Shown in pieces: positions 27,629 to 36,544 of a stretch of DNA of 64,000 nt; position 1 is the first letter of the stretch, and each line of letters begins with the position of its first letter. The notes below the pieces were generated by a model. The model had not been told where the DNA came from. It ran no database searches and saw only the letters and a program-made list of their open reading frames with translations. The DNA comes from Sulfurospirillum sp036802865 (lineage in GTDB: Bacteria; Campylobacterota; Campylobacteria; Campylobacterales; Sulfurospirillaceae): positions 372,001-436,000 of the forward strand of contig NZ_DAIRVK010000002.1 in assembly GCF_036802865.1 (NCBI RefSeq). Reading direction: 5' to 3'. The position numbers and the translations under genes were made by a program.

Positions 27629-28663
27629 ATGACTGTAGCCGTTTTATTTGGCGCCCAAAGTTTTGAACACGAGATTAGCGTAGTGAGTGCCATTGCTCTC
27701 AAAAAAGTTCTTAAAAGTGACATTGTTTATATTTTTTGTGATTATGAACGTAATTTTTACTTGATACCAACAGATAAAATTACTTCAAAACGTTTTAGCA
27801 GTAGTGAGTATAAAAAAGACAAAACACTTTTTCTCAAACTTGGTGGCTTTTATGCTAAAAAGATGTTGGGTGAAGAGAAAATTACTTTTGATGTGATGAT
27901 TAACCTTGTCCATGGACAAGACGGTGAAGATGGAAAACTGAGTTCTATGCTTGATTTCTTTGGTGTGCCCTATATTGGTCCTCGCACGGAAGGAAGTTGT
28001 ATCAGTTATAATAAACTCTTTACTAAATTGTATGCCAAAGAAGTAGGGGTCGATGTTTTGGATTATCAAGCATTGCGCAAAGACAGCCCTGAGCCTATTA
28101 GAATTCCTTACCCTTTTATTGTTAAACCATTGCGTCTTGGCAGTTCTATTGGGATTGGCATTGTTAAAGAGGAAAAAGAACTTGCCTATGCACTGGATGT
28201 TGCTTTTGAGTTTGATGATACCGTGCTCATTGAGCCATTTATCAGCGGTGTCAAAGAGTACAATCTTGCAGGTTGTAAAAGCGATACCTTCCATTTTTCC
28301 ATCATTGAAGAGCCACAAAAAGAAGAATTTTTAGATTTTGACAAAAAATATTTGGACTTTTCTCGTACCAAAAGAGTCAACGAAGCTACTTTAGATATAG
28401 AAACAGAAAAAGGTATTAAAGATGCCTTTACTAAATTGTATGATCCACTCTTTTTGGGTGCACTTATTCGTTGTGATTTCTTTGTCATAGAGGGTAAAAC
28501 ATACCTTAATGAAATCAACCCAATTCCAGGAAGCATGGCAAATTATCTTTTTGATGACTTTGATAGCATTATAAAATTACTTGCAAAATGGTTACCTAAA
28601 AGTATAGCAATGCGTAAAGAATACCGCTATATCAACTCAATTCAAGCTGCTAAAGGGAAGTAA
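27629..28663 (+). CDS. ddl: D-alanine-D-alanine ligase
   Basis: A 344-aa ATP-grasp enzyme making the D-Ala-D-Ala end of the peptidoglycan stem peptide. N-terminal GAQSFEHEISVVSA, the HGQDGEDG substrate loop near 93, FIVKPLRLGSSIGI ATP loop near 160 and the C-terminal NEINPIPGSM metal site are intact. An AAGGAAG site lies before ATG 27629. Confidence 0.95.
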   Translation: MTVAVLFGAQSFEHEISVVSAIALKKVLKSDIVYIFCDYERNFYLIPTDKITSKRFSSSEYKKDKTLFLKLGGFYAKKMLGEEKITFDVMINLVHGQDGEDGKLSSMLDFFGVPYIGPRTEGSCISYNKLFTKLYAKEVGVDVLDYQALRKDSPEPIRIPYPFIVKPLRLGSSIGIGIVKEEKELAYALDVAFEFDDTVLIEPFISGVKEYNLAGCKSDTFHFSIIEEPQKEEFLDFDKKYLDFSRTKRVNEATLDIETEKGIKDAFTKLYDPLFLGALIRCDFFVIEGKTYLNEINPIPGSMANYLFDDFDSIIKLLAKWLPKSIAMRKEYRYINSIQAAKGK

Positions 28664-28716
28664 AAGTCTTGTTTATGTAAGATATTACATAAAATTTTGC
28701 ACAAAGGTTTACTGTA

Positions 28717-28941
28717 ATGACCTATGCCAAGAACGAGATAATGACTGCAACAGACATGGTACGCAACTTTAGCTCCGTGTTAGGAAGCCTTAGCAAAGGC
28801 AATAACAAACGTGTCGTCATCGTGAAAAATAACCGTTTTGAAGCGGTTATGGTCACGGTAGATGAATACGAAAAAATGAGCGAAGCTGTTCAAATCCTAG
28901 AAAAAATCTACGCTAGCACGAAAAAGAAGAGTGATGGCTAA
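28717..28941 (+). CDS. Phd/YefM-family antitoxin-like protein, no toxin beside it
   Basis: A 74-aa protein with the Phd/YefM fold pattern: TATDMVRNFSSVL, RVVIVKNNRFEAVMVTVDEYEKM, then a short tail. Family members bind DNA and neutralise RelE, YoeB or Doc toxins. Here the next gene is an alpha/beta hydrolase and the previous is ddl, so it is an orphan within a cell-wall operon. It may have become an ordinary regulator. C. jejuni has a small gene at the matching place (Cj0797c), as I recall. Confidence 0.8.
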   Translation: MTYAKNEIMTATDMVRNFSSVLGSLSKGNNKRVVIVKNNRFEAVMVTVDEYEKMSEAVQILEKIYASTKKKSDG

Positions 28942-29653
28942 GAAAGAGATTTTATTTCAAAATAGTACCTATGCACTTGCGTATGAAATGCTCCATTTAG
29001 GGCAACCTCAAACAATCCTTTTTTTACATGGCTGGGGAAGCAACAAAGAGATTATGAAGCAAGCGTTTGCAAAAACATTTCCTTCCTATCAACACCTTTA
29101 TCTCGATCTTCCTGGTTTTGGGCAGTCTTCTATTAATGATGTTATTGATACCATGACATATGCTCACATAGTTCAATCATTTTTAGACGAATTGCACATA
29201 AAGCCTTGTATGATAGTAGGGCACTCTTATGGTGGAAAAGTGGCTACGATCCTTAACCCTGAGACGCTTGTTTTACTTTCAAGTGCTGGCATTATTGCGC
29301 CAAAGTCGCTTAAAGTAAGAACAAAAATAGCACTCTTTAAAATGCTAAAACCCTTCGCACCTCGCTCTTTATACCGTTTATTTGCAACAAAAGATGTTGA
29401 TGGAATGAGTCAAACGATGTATGAAATACTTAAAATTGTTGTGAATGAAGATTTTAGTGAGAAATTTTTAGCACGTAAAGCTAAAACATTTATTTTTTGG
29501 GGTCAAGAAGACCGTGCAACGCCACTTTTAAGCGGTCAAAAAATACATGCTTTAATACAAGGAAGTCATTTTTATCCATTGGATGGAGATCATTTTTTCT
29601 TCTTAAAACAAAACAGAGAGATTGAAAAAACGCTTTTGGAGTTCGGATTTTGA
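28934..29653 (+). CDS. alpha/beta-fold hydrolase
   Basis: A 239-aa hydrolase with HGWGSNKE oxyanion loop near 30, nucleophile elbow GHSYGGK (serine near 95), the acid in WGQEDRATP and a C-terminal histidine in LDGDHFFF. The catalytic triad is complete. The substrate cannot be told. It starts within the end of the antitoxin gene; I prefer ATG 28934 to GTG 28931. The stop overlaps the TTG of acyP by 4 bases. Confidence 0.87.
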   Translation: MAKKEILFQNSTYALAYEMLHLGQPQTILFLHGWGSNKEIMKQAFAKTFPSYQHLYLDLPGFGQSSINDVIDTMTYAHIVQSFLDELHIKPCMIVGHSYGGKVATILNPETLVLLSSAGIIAPKSLKVRTKIALFKMLKPFAPRSLYRLFATKDVDGMSQTMYEILKIVVNEDFSEKFLARKAKTFIFWGQEDRATPLLSGQKIHALIQGSHFYPLDGDHFFFLKQNREIEKTLLEFGF

Positions 29654-29919
29654 ATACGTACAAGTTGATGGTTACAGGACGCGTTCAAGGCGTTAATTAT
29701 AGGCGTTTTGTTGTCGATATGGCACAAGCATTAGATTATGTTGGGTATGTTAAAAATATAAATGATGGAAGTGTTGAAGTCGTGATTAACACAACGTACG
29801 AAGAAGATTTGGAGTTTTTTATCAGCAAGTTATATGATGGCTCTATGTTTTCAGATGTTAAAGATGTCACATGTACCAAGATCAATAAATTGGTCTTTGA
29901 TAATTTTGAAAAGAGATAG
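29650..29919 (+). CDS. acyP: acylphosphatase
   Basis: An 89-aa enzyme that hydrolyses acyl phosphates. The phosphate loop GRVQGVNYRR (catalytic Arg near 19) and the catalytic Asn in VKNINDGSVEV are present; length is normal. It starts at TTG 29650, with GGAG about 8 bases before, and overlaps the hydrolase stop. No other start keeps the N-terminal strand. Confidence 0.9.
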   Translation: MNTYKLMVTGRVQGVNYRRFVVDMAQALDYVGYVKNINDGSVEVVINTTYEEDLEFFISKLYDGSMFSDVKDVTCTKINKLVFDNFEKR

Positions 29920-29922
29920 AGT

Positions 29923-31359
29923 ATGGAACAGATAGTAACGAGCATGGTACATCTTGGTTTTACCGTAGCAATAGGCTTTTATTTTATGACGGCAATGCAA
30001 TGGTATAGTTATAAAATTGAGCGTGTTTTATTTCATTATAATCGCTATGACTGGCATCTTTGTTTCTTTGTATTACCTTTAATTGGCTACTATTTTTTAG
30101 AGAGTTTTTTTCTCTATTGTTGGGTTGTGCTCTTTGGTGGAGTACTATTTTTATGGCAGAAAAAAATGGATAAAAAGCTTGTTTGGACTGCACGAATCAA
30201 GCGATTTTTCCTTTTTTTAGTTTTAGCAATAGTTTTCCAAGATCTTTTATGTGCTGTTTTTGCTTCATGCCTAAAATTAGGCGTTGTTATTCCTCTTGTT
30301 GTTGCACAATGTGCCAGTATGCTTTATGAAAAGATGCTTTTTTTGAGTTTTAAGAAAGAAGCAGAAAAAAAACTAATGGAAAACAGTACGCTGAAAGTTG
30401 TTGCAATAACGGCAAGTTACGGTAAAACGAGTATTAAGAACTTTTTAGCACAAATTTTAAGCACTAAACTACATGTCTATAAAACACCTCGAAGTGTTAA
30501 TACCCTTGGAGGTATTATTAAGGATATCAACGAATCATTGCCTAATGTTTGCGATGTTTACATCGTTGAAGCAGGCGCTCGTATGAAAGGCGATATTGAT
30601 GAAATTGCACGACTTGTCAATCCTCATATTGCCGTCGTTGGTTGTATTGGTGAGCAGCATATTGAGTATTTTAAAACATTAGAAAATATCCGCAATACCA
30701 AGATGGAAATGGTTAACTCTTCGAGGCTTGAGAAAGCATTTGTACATGAGAGTGCACATATAAAAGAAACGCAGACTATCGTCTCTTTTGGTGCAGAACT
30801 CAGTGACATTGAAGCAACACTTGAAAAGCTTTCGTTTTCAATGATGTTTGATGGTGTTAAAGAGCCGTTTAGCTGTAATCTTTTGGGTGATTTTAACGCT
30901 ATCAATATTGCAGCAGCCATTCATGTAGCGCACACACTTGGTCTTAGTATTGAAGAGATCAGAACAGCCGTTGCACGTTTGCAAGGTGTGGAGCATCGTC
31001 TTCAAAAAATTGAAGCAGGTGGAAAGCTTATTATCGATGATAGTTTTAATGGAAATTTAGAAGGAATGCTCAGTTCTTATGAATTGGTTTCAAAACATCA
31101 AGGTCGCAAAATTATTATTACTCCAGGAATTGTTGAAAGTACTGAAGAAGCAAATACAACGCTTGCGAAGAAAATCGATGAAATTTTTGATCTTGTGATG
31201 ATTACCAGTAAAACTAATGCGAAGATTTTAGATGCGCATGTCAAAAAGGCGCAAAAAATTATTATTTCCGATAAATCCAAACTCCAAGAAATCTTAGCAG
31301 AACACACACATGCAGGAGATGTGATACTTTTCTCTAATGATGCCCCAAATTTTATCTGA
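29923..31359 (+). CDS. murF: UDP-MurNAc-tripeptide D-alanyl-D-alanine ligase with membrane N-terminus
   Basis: A 478-aa Mur ligase adding D-Ala-D-Ala to the UDP-MurNAc-tripeptide. The ATP loop ITASYGKTSIKN is near 163, and the central and C-terminal domains (NALGDFNAINIAAA-like NLLGDFNAINIAAA near 320, GVEHRLQ near 358, DDSFNGNLEGM) are normal. The usual N-terminal UDP-binding domain is missing; residues 1-140 are instead four or so hydrophobic helices. This membrane-anchored form is also seen in Campylobacter. It follows ddl, the enzyme that makes its substrate, in the same operon. Confidence 0.9.
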   Translation: MEQIVTSMVHLGFTVAIGFYFMTAMQWYSYKIERVLFHYNRYDWHLCFFVLPLIGYYFLESFFLYCWVVLFGGVLFLWQKKMDKKLVWTARIKRFFLFLVLAIVFQDLLCAVFASCLKLGVVIPLVVAQCASMLYEKMLFLSFKKEAEKKLMENSTLKVVAITASYGKTSIKNFLAQILSTKLHVYKTPRSVNTLGGIIKDINESLPNVCDVYIVEAGARMKGDIDEIARLVNPHIAVVGCIGEQHIEYFKTLENIRNTKMEMVNSSRLEKAFVHESAHIKETQTIVSFGAELSDIEATLEKLSFSMMFDGVKEPFSCNLLGDFNAINIAAAIHVAHTLGLSIEEIRTAVARLQGVEHRLQKIEAGGKLIIDDSFNGNLEGMLSSYELVSKHQGRKIIITPGIVESTEEANTTLAKKIDEIFDLVMITSKTNAKILDAHVKKAQKIIISDKSKLQEILAEHTHAGDVILFSNDAPNFI

Positions 31360-31398
31360 AAATTCCATTTTATTATACGAATGTTATACGATCTAAAG

Positions 31399-31404
31399 TA
31401 TGAT
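31399..31404 (+). promoter_or_regulatory. possible -10 box of pta-ackA
   Basis: TATGAT, 24 bases before the pta ATG, in the only gap that separates pta from murF. Confidence 0.35.
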
Positions 31405-31427
31405 AGTCAGAAATATAAAGGAGTGAG

Positions 31428-33539
31428 ATGAAAACTAAGAGTTTGTATATCTCATCGCTTGCACCAGCAGCGGGCAGTCTGATCGTAGCGATGGGTATTA
31501 TGGAATTGTTAAAAGGCCGTCTTGGTAAAGTGGCTTTTTTTCGCCCTGTCATTTTAGATGGCAATGAAGTTGATAAAGATATTGATTTTATGCTTGAGCA
31601 TTATGCCTTAGGTATGGACTATAAAGATACTTATGGTTACACCGTGCACGAAGTCGAAAGCTTAATCGCTGAAAACAAATACAATCACGTTTTAGAAAAT
31701 CTCATTGATAAACTTAAAACATTAGAAAGTCAGTACGATTTTGTGCTTATTGAAGGACTGAATCAGTCCAATTTTTCACAAACACTTGACTTTGACATTA
31801 ACCTTTCTATTGCAAAAAATCTTAGCAGTCCTTTTATCAGTGTACTTAAAGGGAAACATAAGAGTGTTAAAGAGGTATTAGATGAAATTCACATCGAAGC
31901 AGAAGCAATTAAAGTTGCTGGTTGTCAACACTTTGCAACCTTTGTCAATCGCTTAGGTGAAGCAGAATCTGAAGAGTTGAAAGAACTCAACAGCAAAACA
32001 CCACTCCAAAAATCTCCTGTTTATTTTCTTCCTGAAGTTCCAGAGCTTGACACGCCTACAGTTGCGGAAATCAAAAAGAAATTAGGCTGTATGCACATTT
32101 ACGGTGAAGAAAAAGACCTTAGACGTGTGGTAAAACAGAGCAAAATAGCCGCAATGAAGCTTGATAACTTTTTAGAGTACATTGAAGATGGCGATTTGGT
32201 TATCACTTCTGGCGATAGATCAGATATTATCGTAGGATGTCTTAGCACCGTATTTTCCAACAATTATCCAAATATTTCAGGTATTTTACTGACTGCAGGT
32301 ATGATGCCGCATAAATCAATTAATAAACTCATAGCAGGGTTTAAAGACCTTTCTATTCCTATCTTAAGTGTAGATAATGGTACATTTGATACTGCTGTAA
32401 ATGTTGCCAAAGTTCCCGCAACCATTACACCTCAAAGTGTACGAAAAATAGCACTTGCGATGGGTCTTTTTTCATCCAATGTTAACATTGCTGAGATAGA
32501 AAAATCTATTAACACAGAATCTTCAACACATTCATCTATTACGCCTATTATGTTTGAGTATGCTCTTTTTGAGCGTGCAAGACGTGATCGTAAAAAAATC
32601 GTACTTCCTGAGAGCAATGATGAGCGAATTCTTCGTGCCACAGAGATTTTATTACGTCGTGATGTTGCCGATATCATTTTATTAGGTGTTGAAGAAGAGG
32701 TACGTCGCAAAAGTGCAAGCCTTGGTCTTGACATCAGTAAAGCAACGATTATAGACCCTTTGACATCGCCACTCATGGAAGAATTTGTAACTTCTTTTTA
32801 TGAGATGCGCAAAGCTAAAGGTTTGGCACTGGATGTTGCACGTGATAGTATGATGATGAAAAACTATTTTGGTACGATGATGGTTTATCTGGGCTATGCT
32901 GATGGTATGGTCTCTGGTGCTATTCATACTACGCAAGAGACGATTCGTCCTGCACTTCAGATTATCAAAACGAAACCGGGTATTTCTATTGTTTCAAGTC
33001 TCTTCTTTATGTGTTTAGATACACGTGTACTTGTTTACGGTGATTGTGCAGTCAATCAAGACCCTAATGCTGAAGAACTTGCTCAAATTGCTATTTCATC
33101 GGCTGACACAGCGAAGATGTTTGGCATTGAGCCAAAAATTGCAATGCTCTCTTATTCTACAGGTGATTCAGGCAAAGGCGAAGAGGTTGAAAAAGTGAGA
33201 CTTGCAACAAAAATCGTTCAAGAAACTCGTCCAGATCTAATGGTTGAAGGACCTATTCAGTACGATGCTGCAATTGATCCAAGTGTGGCTAAAACGAAGT
33301 TACCTAATAGCAAGGTTGCGGGTGAAGCAACGATCTTTATATTCCCAGATCTTAATACAGGCAATAATACCTATAAAGCGGTTCAAAGAAGTTCAGGCGC
33401 TGTTGCTATTGGTCCTGTTCTTCAAGGTTTACGTAAACCTGTTAATGACCTAAGTAGGGGTTGTCTTGTTCCTGATATTGTTAATACTGTCGCCATTACT
33501 GCCATTCAAGCACAAACCAATGATGGAGCAAACAAGTGA
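31428..33539 (+). CDS. pta: phosphate acetyltransferase (long form)
   Basis: A 703-aa enzyme interconverting acetyl-CoA and acetyl phosphate. It has the long three-part form: an N-terminal P-loop-like domain (residues ~1-190), a DRTGG domain (~205-320) and the catalytic PTA domain (~375-700; motifs FGTMMVYLGYADGMVSGA and FPDLNTGNNTYKAVQR). It is translationally coupled to ackA. AAGGAG precedes the ATG. Confidence 0.95.
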   Translation: MKTKSLYISSLAPAAGSLIVAMGIMELLKGRLGKVAFFRPVILDGNEVDKDIDFMLEHYALGMDYKDTYGYTVHEVESLIAENKYNHVLENLIDKLKTLESQYDFVLIEGLNQSNFSQTLDFDINLSIAKNLSSPFISVLKGKHKSVKEVLDEIHIEAEAIKVAGCQHFATFVNRLGEAESEELKELNSKTPLQKSPVYFLPEVPELDTPTVAEIKKKLGCMHIYGEEKDLRRVVKQSKIAAMKLDNFLEYIEDGDLVITSGDRSDIIVGCLSTVFSNNYPNISGILLTAGMMPHKSINKLIAGFKDLSIPILSVDNGTFDTAVNVAKVPATITPQSVRKIALAMGLFSSNVNIAEIEKSINTESSTHSSITPIMFEYALFERARRDRKKIVLPESNDERILRATEILLRRDVADIILLGVEEEVRRKSASLGLDISKATIIDPLTSPLMEEFVTSFYEMRKAKGLALDVARDSMMMKNYFGTMMVYLGYADGMVSGAIHTTQETIRPALQIIKTKPGISIVSSLFFMCLDTRVLVYGDCAVNQDPNAEELAQIAISSADTAKMFGIEPKIAMLSYSTGDSGKGEEVEKVRLATKIVQETRPDLMVEGPIQYDAAIDPSVAKTKLPNSKVAGEATIFIFPDLNTGNNTYKAVQRSSGAVAIGPVLQGLRKPVNDLSRGCLVPDIVNTVAITAIQAQTNDGANK

Positions 33540-34750
33540 AAATTTTAGTCTTAAACGCGGGTAGTTCTTCTGTTAAATATCAACTCTTCAATATGTCCAA
33601 TAACGAGGTCTTAGCAAGCGGTATGATTGAGCAAATTGGCGAAAAAGAGTCAATGGCTAAAATTAAATACAAAGATGAAACGGGCGCTGAGCAAAAAAGA
33701 GAAGAAAAATGTTCTATAAAAGATCATGATGAAGCTTTAAAATGGATGAGTGAAGCTTTAATTCACTCAAAGGTTATTCATGACCTTAATGAGCTTGATG
33801 GCATAGGACATCGTGTTGTCCAAGGTGGAGCTTCCTTTCAAGAACCTGCTATGGTAGACGAGTATGTCATGTCAGAGATTGAGCGTTTAATCCCACTAGG
33901 GCCTTTGCATAATCCAGGTCATTTAGCGGGTATGAAAGTCTCCGTACAGCAAAGTCCAAAGGTACCGCAAGTTGCTGTTTTTGACACGGCATTTCACTCA
34001 ACATTACCACAACATGCTTACATGTATGCTATTCCTTATAAATACTATGATGAGTTGCGTATTAGAAGATATGGTTTTCATGGAACGTCACATTATTATG
34101 TCACAAAAGAGGCAGCCAAGTACCTTAAACAAGAGATGAATACACTCAATGCCATTACGCTTCATCTAGGGAATGGTGCGAGTGTTTCGGCTATTGAAAA
34201 TGGTAAAAGTGTAGATACCTCTATGGGGTTAACACCACTTGAAGGTTTAGTTATGGGCACACGTAGTGGTGATCTTGACCCTGCTATACTTTTTTATCTT
34301 GCTCGCAAGCGAGGGCTTACGTTAGATGATCTTGATAAAATGCTTAATAAAGAGAGCGGATTGAAAGGCATCTGTGGCAATAATGATATGCGTGAAATTT
34401 CACGTATGGCAGAAGAGGGTGATGAAAAAGCGCAATTGGCACGCGATATGTTCATCTATCGCTTAAAAAAATATATAGGTTCTTACAGTGCAGTTCTTGG
34501 TCGAGTTGATTGTATTGTTTTCACAGGAGGAATTGGTGAAAATGATAGTGGTGTCCGTCTTAAGGCTTGTGCAAATTTAGAAAATCTTGGTATTAAAATT
34601 GATCCACGACTTAACGAAATGCGATCAAGTGATATTATGCAAATTAGCACACCAGATAGTAAAGTAAAAGTTTTGGTAATCCCAACCAATGAAGAACTTG
34701 AAATTGCGATCGAAACGCTAGAAATGATTGAAAAACATCATACAAAATAA
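33536..34750 (+). CDS. ackA: acetate kinase
   Basis: A 404-aa kinase making ATP and acetate from acetyl phosphate. The N-terminal phosphate loop VLNAGSSSVKYQLF, the segment HLGNGASVSAI near 205 and FTGGIGEND near 330 are intact. The start is GTG 33536, overlapping the pta stop by 4 bases. With pta it forms the acetate overflow and substrate-level phosphorylation route; a strong hairpin ends the operon. Confidence 0.96.
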   Translation: MKILVLNAGSSSVKYQLFNMSNNEVLASGMIEQIGEKESMAKIKYKDETGAEQKREEKCSIKDHDEALKWMSEALIHSKVIHDLNELDGIGHRVVQGGASFQEPAMVDEYVMSEIERLIPLGPLHNPGHLAGMKVSVQQSPKVPQVAVFDTAFHSTLPQHAYMYAIPYKYYDELRIRRYGFHGTSHYYVTKEAAKYLKQEMNTLNAITLHLGNGASVSAIENGKSVDTSMGLTPLEGLVMGTRSGDLDPAILFYLARKRGLTLDDLDKMLNKESGLKGICGNNDMREISRMAEEGDEKAQLARDMFIYRLKKYIGSYSAVLGRVDCIVFTGGIGENDSGVRLKACANLENLGIKIDPRLNEMRSSDIMQISTPDSKVKVLVIPTNEELEIAIETLEMIEKHHTK

Positions 34751-34756
34751 TGATGA

Positions 34757-34787
34757 TTTCCATGTAGAGATTTTCTCTACATGGAAA
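34757..34787. terminator. bidirectional terminator between ackA and yqeY
   Basis: A perfect 14-bp stem (TTTCCATGTAGAGA and its complement) closes a 3-nt loop. It lies 7 bases after the ackA stop and 7 bases after the end of the convergent yqeY. Confidence 0.85.
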
Positions 34788-34794
34788 ATTGTAT

Positions 34795-35241
34795 TTAGAC
34801 TAAAAGCTCTTTCGCAATAGCGTTGATTCTTTTACCATCAGCGACACCCTCACACTCTGTAAGTACTCTAGCCATGATTTTACCAATCTCTTTAAGGCTT
34901 GTAGCACCGCTCGATTGAATATGTTTTTGAATAATTGTTTTTAGTTCTTCATCACTGAGTTGCTGTGGTAAATAGCTTTTTAAAATAGCAGCTTCTGCGA
35001 TTTCTTTTTCATACAAATCATCTCTTTTGGCTTCTTGGAAAGCTATTGCTGCATCATCGCGCTGTTTGAGTGATTTTTGGATGATTTTAACAATATCAGT
35101 ATCACTAAGTTCTTTACGTTCATCGACTTCAATTTGCTTGAGGGCACTCATCAAAAAACGGATGACATCACGTTTGAAATTGTCTTTATTTTTCATTGCC
35201 TCTTTAAGGTCATCTTGAAGTTTTGTTTTAAGTTGTGACAT
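34795..35241 (-). CDS. yqeY: GatB/YqeY family protein
   Basis: A 148-aa helical protein related to the tail domain of the amidotransferase subunit GatB; stand-alone forms are thought to act on tRNA or amidation but the role is unsettled. Motifs: KDNFKRDVIRFLMSALKQ, YLPQQLSDEEL and GKIMARVL. The ATG has AAGGA upstream. Confidence 0.9.
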   Translation of the reverse strand: MSQLKTKLQDDLKEAMKNKDNFKRDVIRFLMSALKQIEVDERKELSDTDIVKIIQKSLKQRDDAAIAFQEAKRDDLYEKEIAEAAILKSYLPQQLSDEELKTIIQKHIQSSGATSLKEIGKIMARVLTECEGVADGKRINAIAKELLV

Positions 35242-35252
35242 CTTTTTTCCTT

Positions 35253-35266
35253 GGTACTTAATTTGC
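35253..35266 (+). promoter_or_regulatory. sigma-54-type promoter of flgH
   Basis: TTGG-TACTTAATTT-GCTT gives GG and GC exactly 10 bases apart (-24/-12). It lies 57 bases before the flgH start. In Campylobacter, basal-body and hook genes including flgH depend on sigma-54 and FlgR. A TATAAT at 35289-35294 could be an additional sigma-70 element. Confidence 0.65.
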
Positions 35267-35322
35267 TTTAGAGGGGCATATTTTATAGTATAATGGTAAA
35301 AAATAGAATAAAATGGAGTTAT

Positions 35323-36030
35323 ATGAGAGTTTTTGCATGTAGCTTTGTAGCAGTTTTAATTTTGGCAGGCTGTTCTGTTCATCCTGCTGATCCAAAAATT
35401 AGCATGAAAGCTCCTGTTTACGTCGATGAAACACCTTCCAAAGTGAATGAGACAATGCCTCCAAATCCGGGTAGTCTTTTTGGGCAAGGAGATAACCCTT
35501 TGTTTGCTGATCTAAAAGCAATGCATTTGAATGATGTTGTAACTGTTACTATTACTGAAAAAACGGCACAGACATCAACAGGTAAAAAAGCGCTTACTAA
35601 AACGAGTGCTGATACGTTAGGCGCTGGTATAACAACGGCTGCAGGTGGCGGTGTTTTGGGTACAGTTTCAAAAAATTTAAATGAAGTTGGTAATATAGGC
35701 TTTACCGCAGGCTCAAATAACTCCTTTACGGGCAATGGAAGTAATACCCGTAATGAAAGCTTCGCAACGACTATTTCAGCACGTATTATCAAAGTGCTTA
35801 ATAATGGGCACTATTTTATTGAAGGAAGTCGTGAGCTGCTTATAAACGGTGAAAAACAGATTATACAAGTCAGTGGCGTTATTCGCCCTTATGATATTGA
35901 TAAGAACAATAATGTTGATTCTAAATTTATTGCTGACGCGAAGATTCTCTACAAAACAGAAGGCGATATTGATCAGACAACAACAAAGCCATGGGGTGCT
36001 AAGTTTATGGAAACCATTTGGCCATTTTAA
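35323..36030 (+). CDS. flgH: flagellar L-ring lipoprotein FlgH
   Basis: A 235-aa outer-membrane lipoprotein forming the L ring around the flagellar rod. I start it at ATG 35323: GGAG lies just before, and this puts the lipobox LAGC at residues ~14-17 as usual; the earlier ATG at 35293 would overlap the -10 box. The FlgH core (NPLFADLKAMHLNDVVTVTI) and C-terminus (VSGVIRPYDID, WGAKFMETIWPF) are complete. Confidence 0.93.
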   Translation: MRVFACSFVAVLILAGCSVHPADPKISMKAPVYVDETPSKVNETMPPNPGSLFGQGDNPLFADLKAMHLNDVVTVTITEKTAQTSTGKKALTKTSADTLGAGITTAAGGGVLGTVSKNLNEVGNIGFTAGSNNSFTGNGSNTRNESFATTISARIIKVLNNGHYFIEGSRELLINGEKQIIQVSGVIRPYDIDKNNNVDSKFIADAKILYKTEGDIDQTTTKPWGAKFMETIWPF

Positions 36031-36054
36031 TGCATTTATTACAAAGGATATTGA

Positions 36055-36498
36055 TTGGAAAGTACTAACCTCCCTAAGTTTATTGAAAGAGACAAAATTT
36101 TTAAAGCAAAAGATATTATTGTTGCTCTCAAATATTTTGGTGTCAGTTTTGATAAATTAAAAACAAACACACCAGCACGCGCTCGTGCAATCGTTATTGG
36201 ATATAAAGCATGGCGTTTGGGTCTTAATGAAACGCAATTACGTTCTGTCATAGATCGTAAAATTGATGATAAAGAGATTATTGAAGTACTTGATTATAAA
36301 GAGAAAAAAAGTATTCGTAGTTGGAGTATCTATACAAAAGTAAAAGAGGATGACTATAAAATTAAAGTTGAACGTTTATGGTGTAAAAAATTAGGCGCTT
36401 TGTGCTTAATTGCTAATATTGGACAAAAAGAGCTTATTGAACTCTCCAAAGAGAAGTTCAAAGATCAATTAGATTGTACCATTCCTAAAGAGTTTTAA
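36055..36498 (+). CDS. unknown 147-aa protein between flgH and the pilus operon
   Basis: Not recognised. It starts at TTG 36055, six bases after AAAGGA, and 24 bases after flgH, so it probably shares the sigma-54-type promoter. It is basic (rich in Lys and Arg), without signal peptide or membrane helix, and mixed alpha/beta by eye. Codon use resembles the neighbours, so it looks like a resident gene. A link to flagella is suggested by position only. Confidence 0.7.
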   Translation: MESTNLPKFIERDKIFKAKDIIVALKYFGVSFDKLKTNTPARARAIVIGYKAWRLGLNETQLRSVIDRKIDDKEIIEVLDYKEKKSIRSWSIYTKVKEDDYKIKVERLWCKKLGALCLIANIGQKELIELSKEKFKDQLDCTIPKEF

Positions 36499-36503
36499 AA
36501 TAT

Positions 36504-36533
36504 GTTTGCCTTGCATTCAAATGTGAGGCAAAC
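36504..36533. terminator. hairpin between convergent genes
   Basis: GTTTGCCT pairs with AGGCAAAC, and the stem continues inward with two G-T pairs to a short loop. It sits between the 147-aa gene and the last gene of the pilus operon and could end both transcripts. Confidence 0.65.
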
Positions 36534-36544
36534 GCTTATGATGT

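Noticed and set aside
27785..28318. 177-aa minus-strand frame inside ddl
   Set aside because: Opposite-strand shadow of a complete ddl gene with all catalytic motifs.
28934..29653. Toxin partner for the Phd/YefM-like antitoxin
   Set aside because: The next gene is a 239-aa alpha/beta hydrolase with a full catalytic triad, not a RelE, YoeB or Doc toxin.
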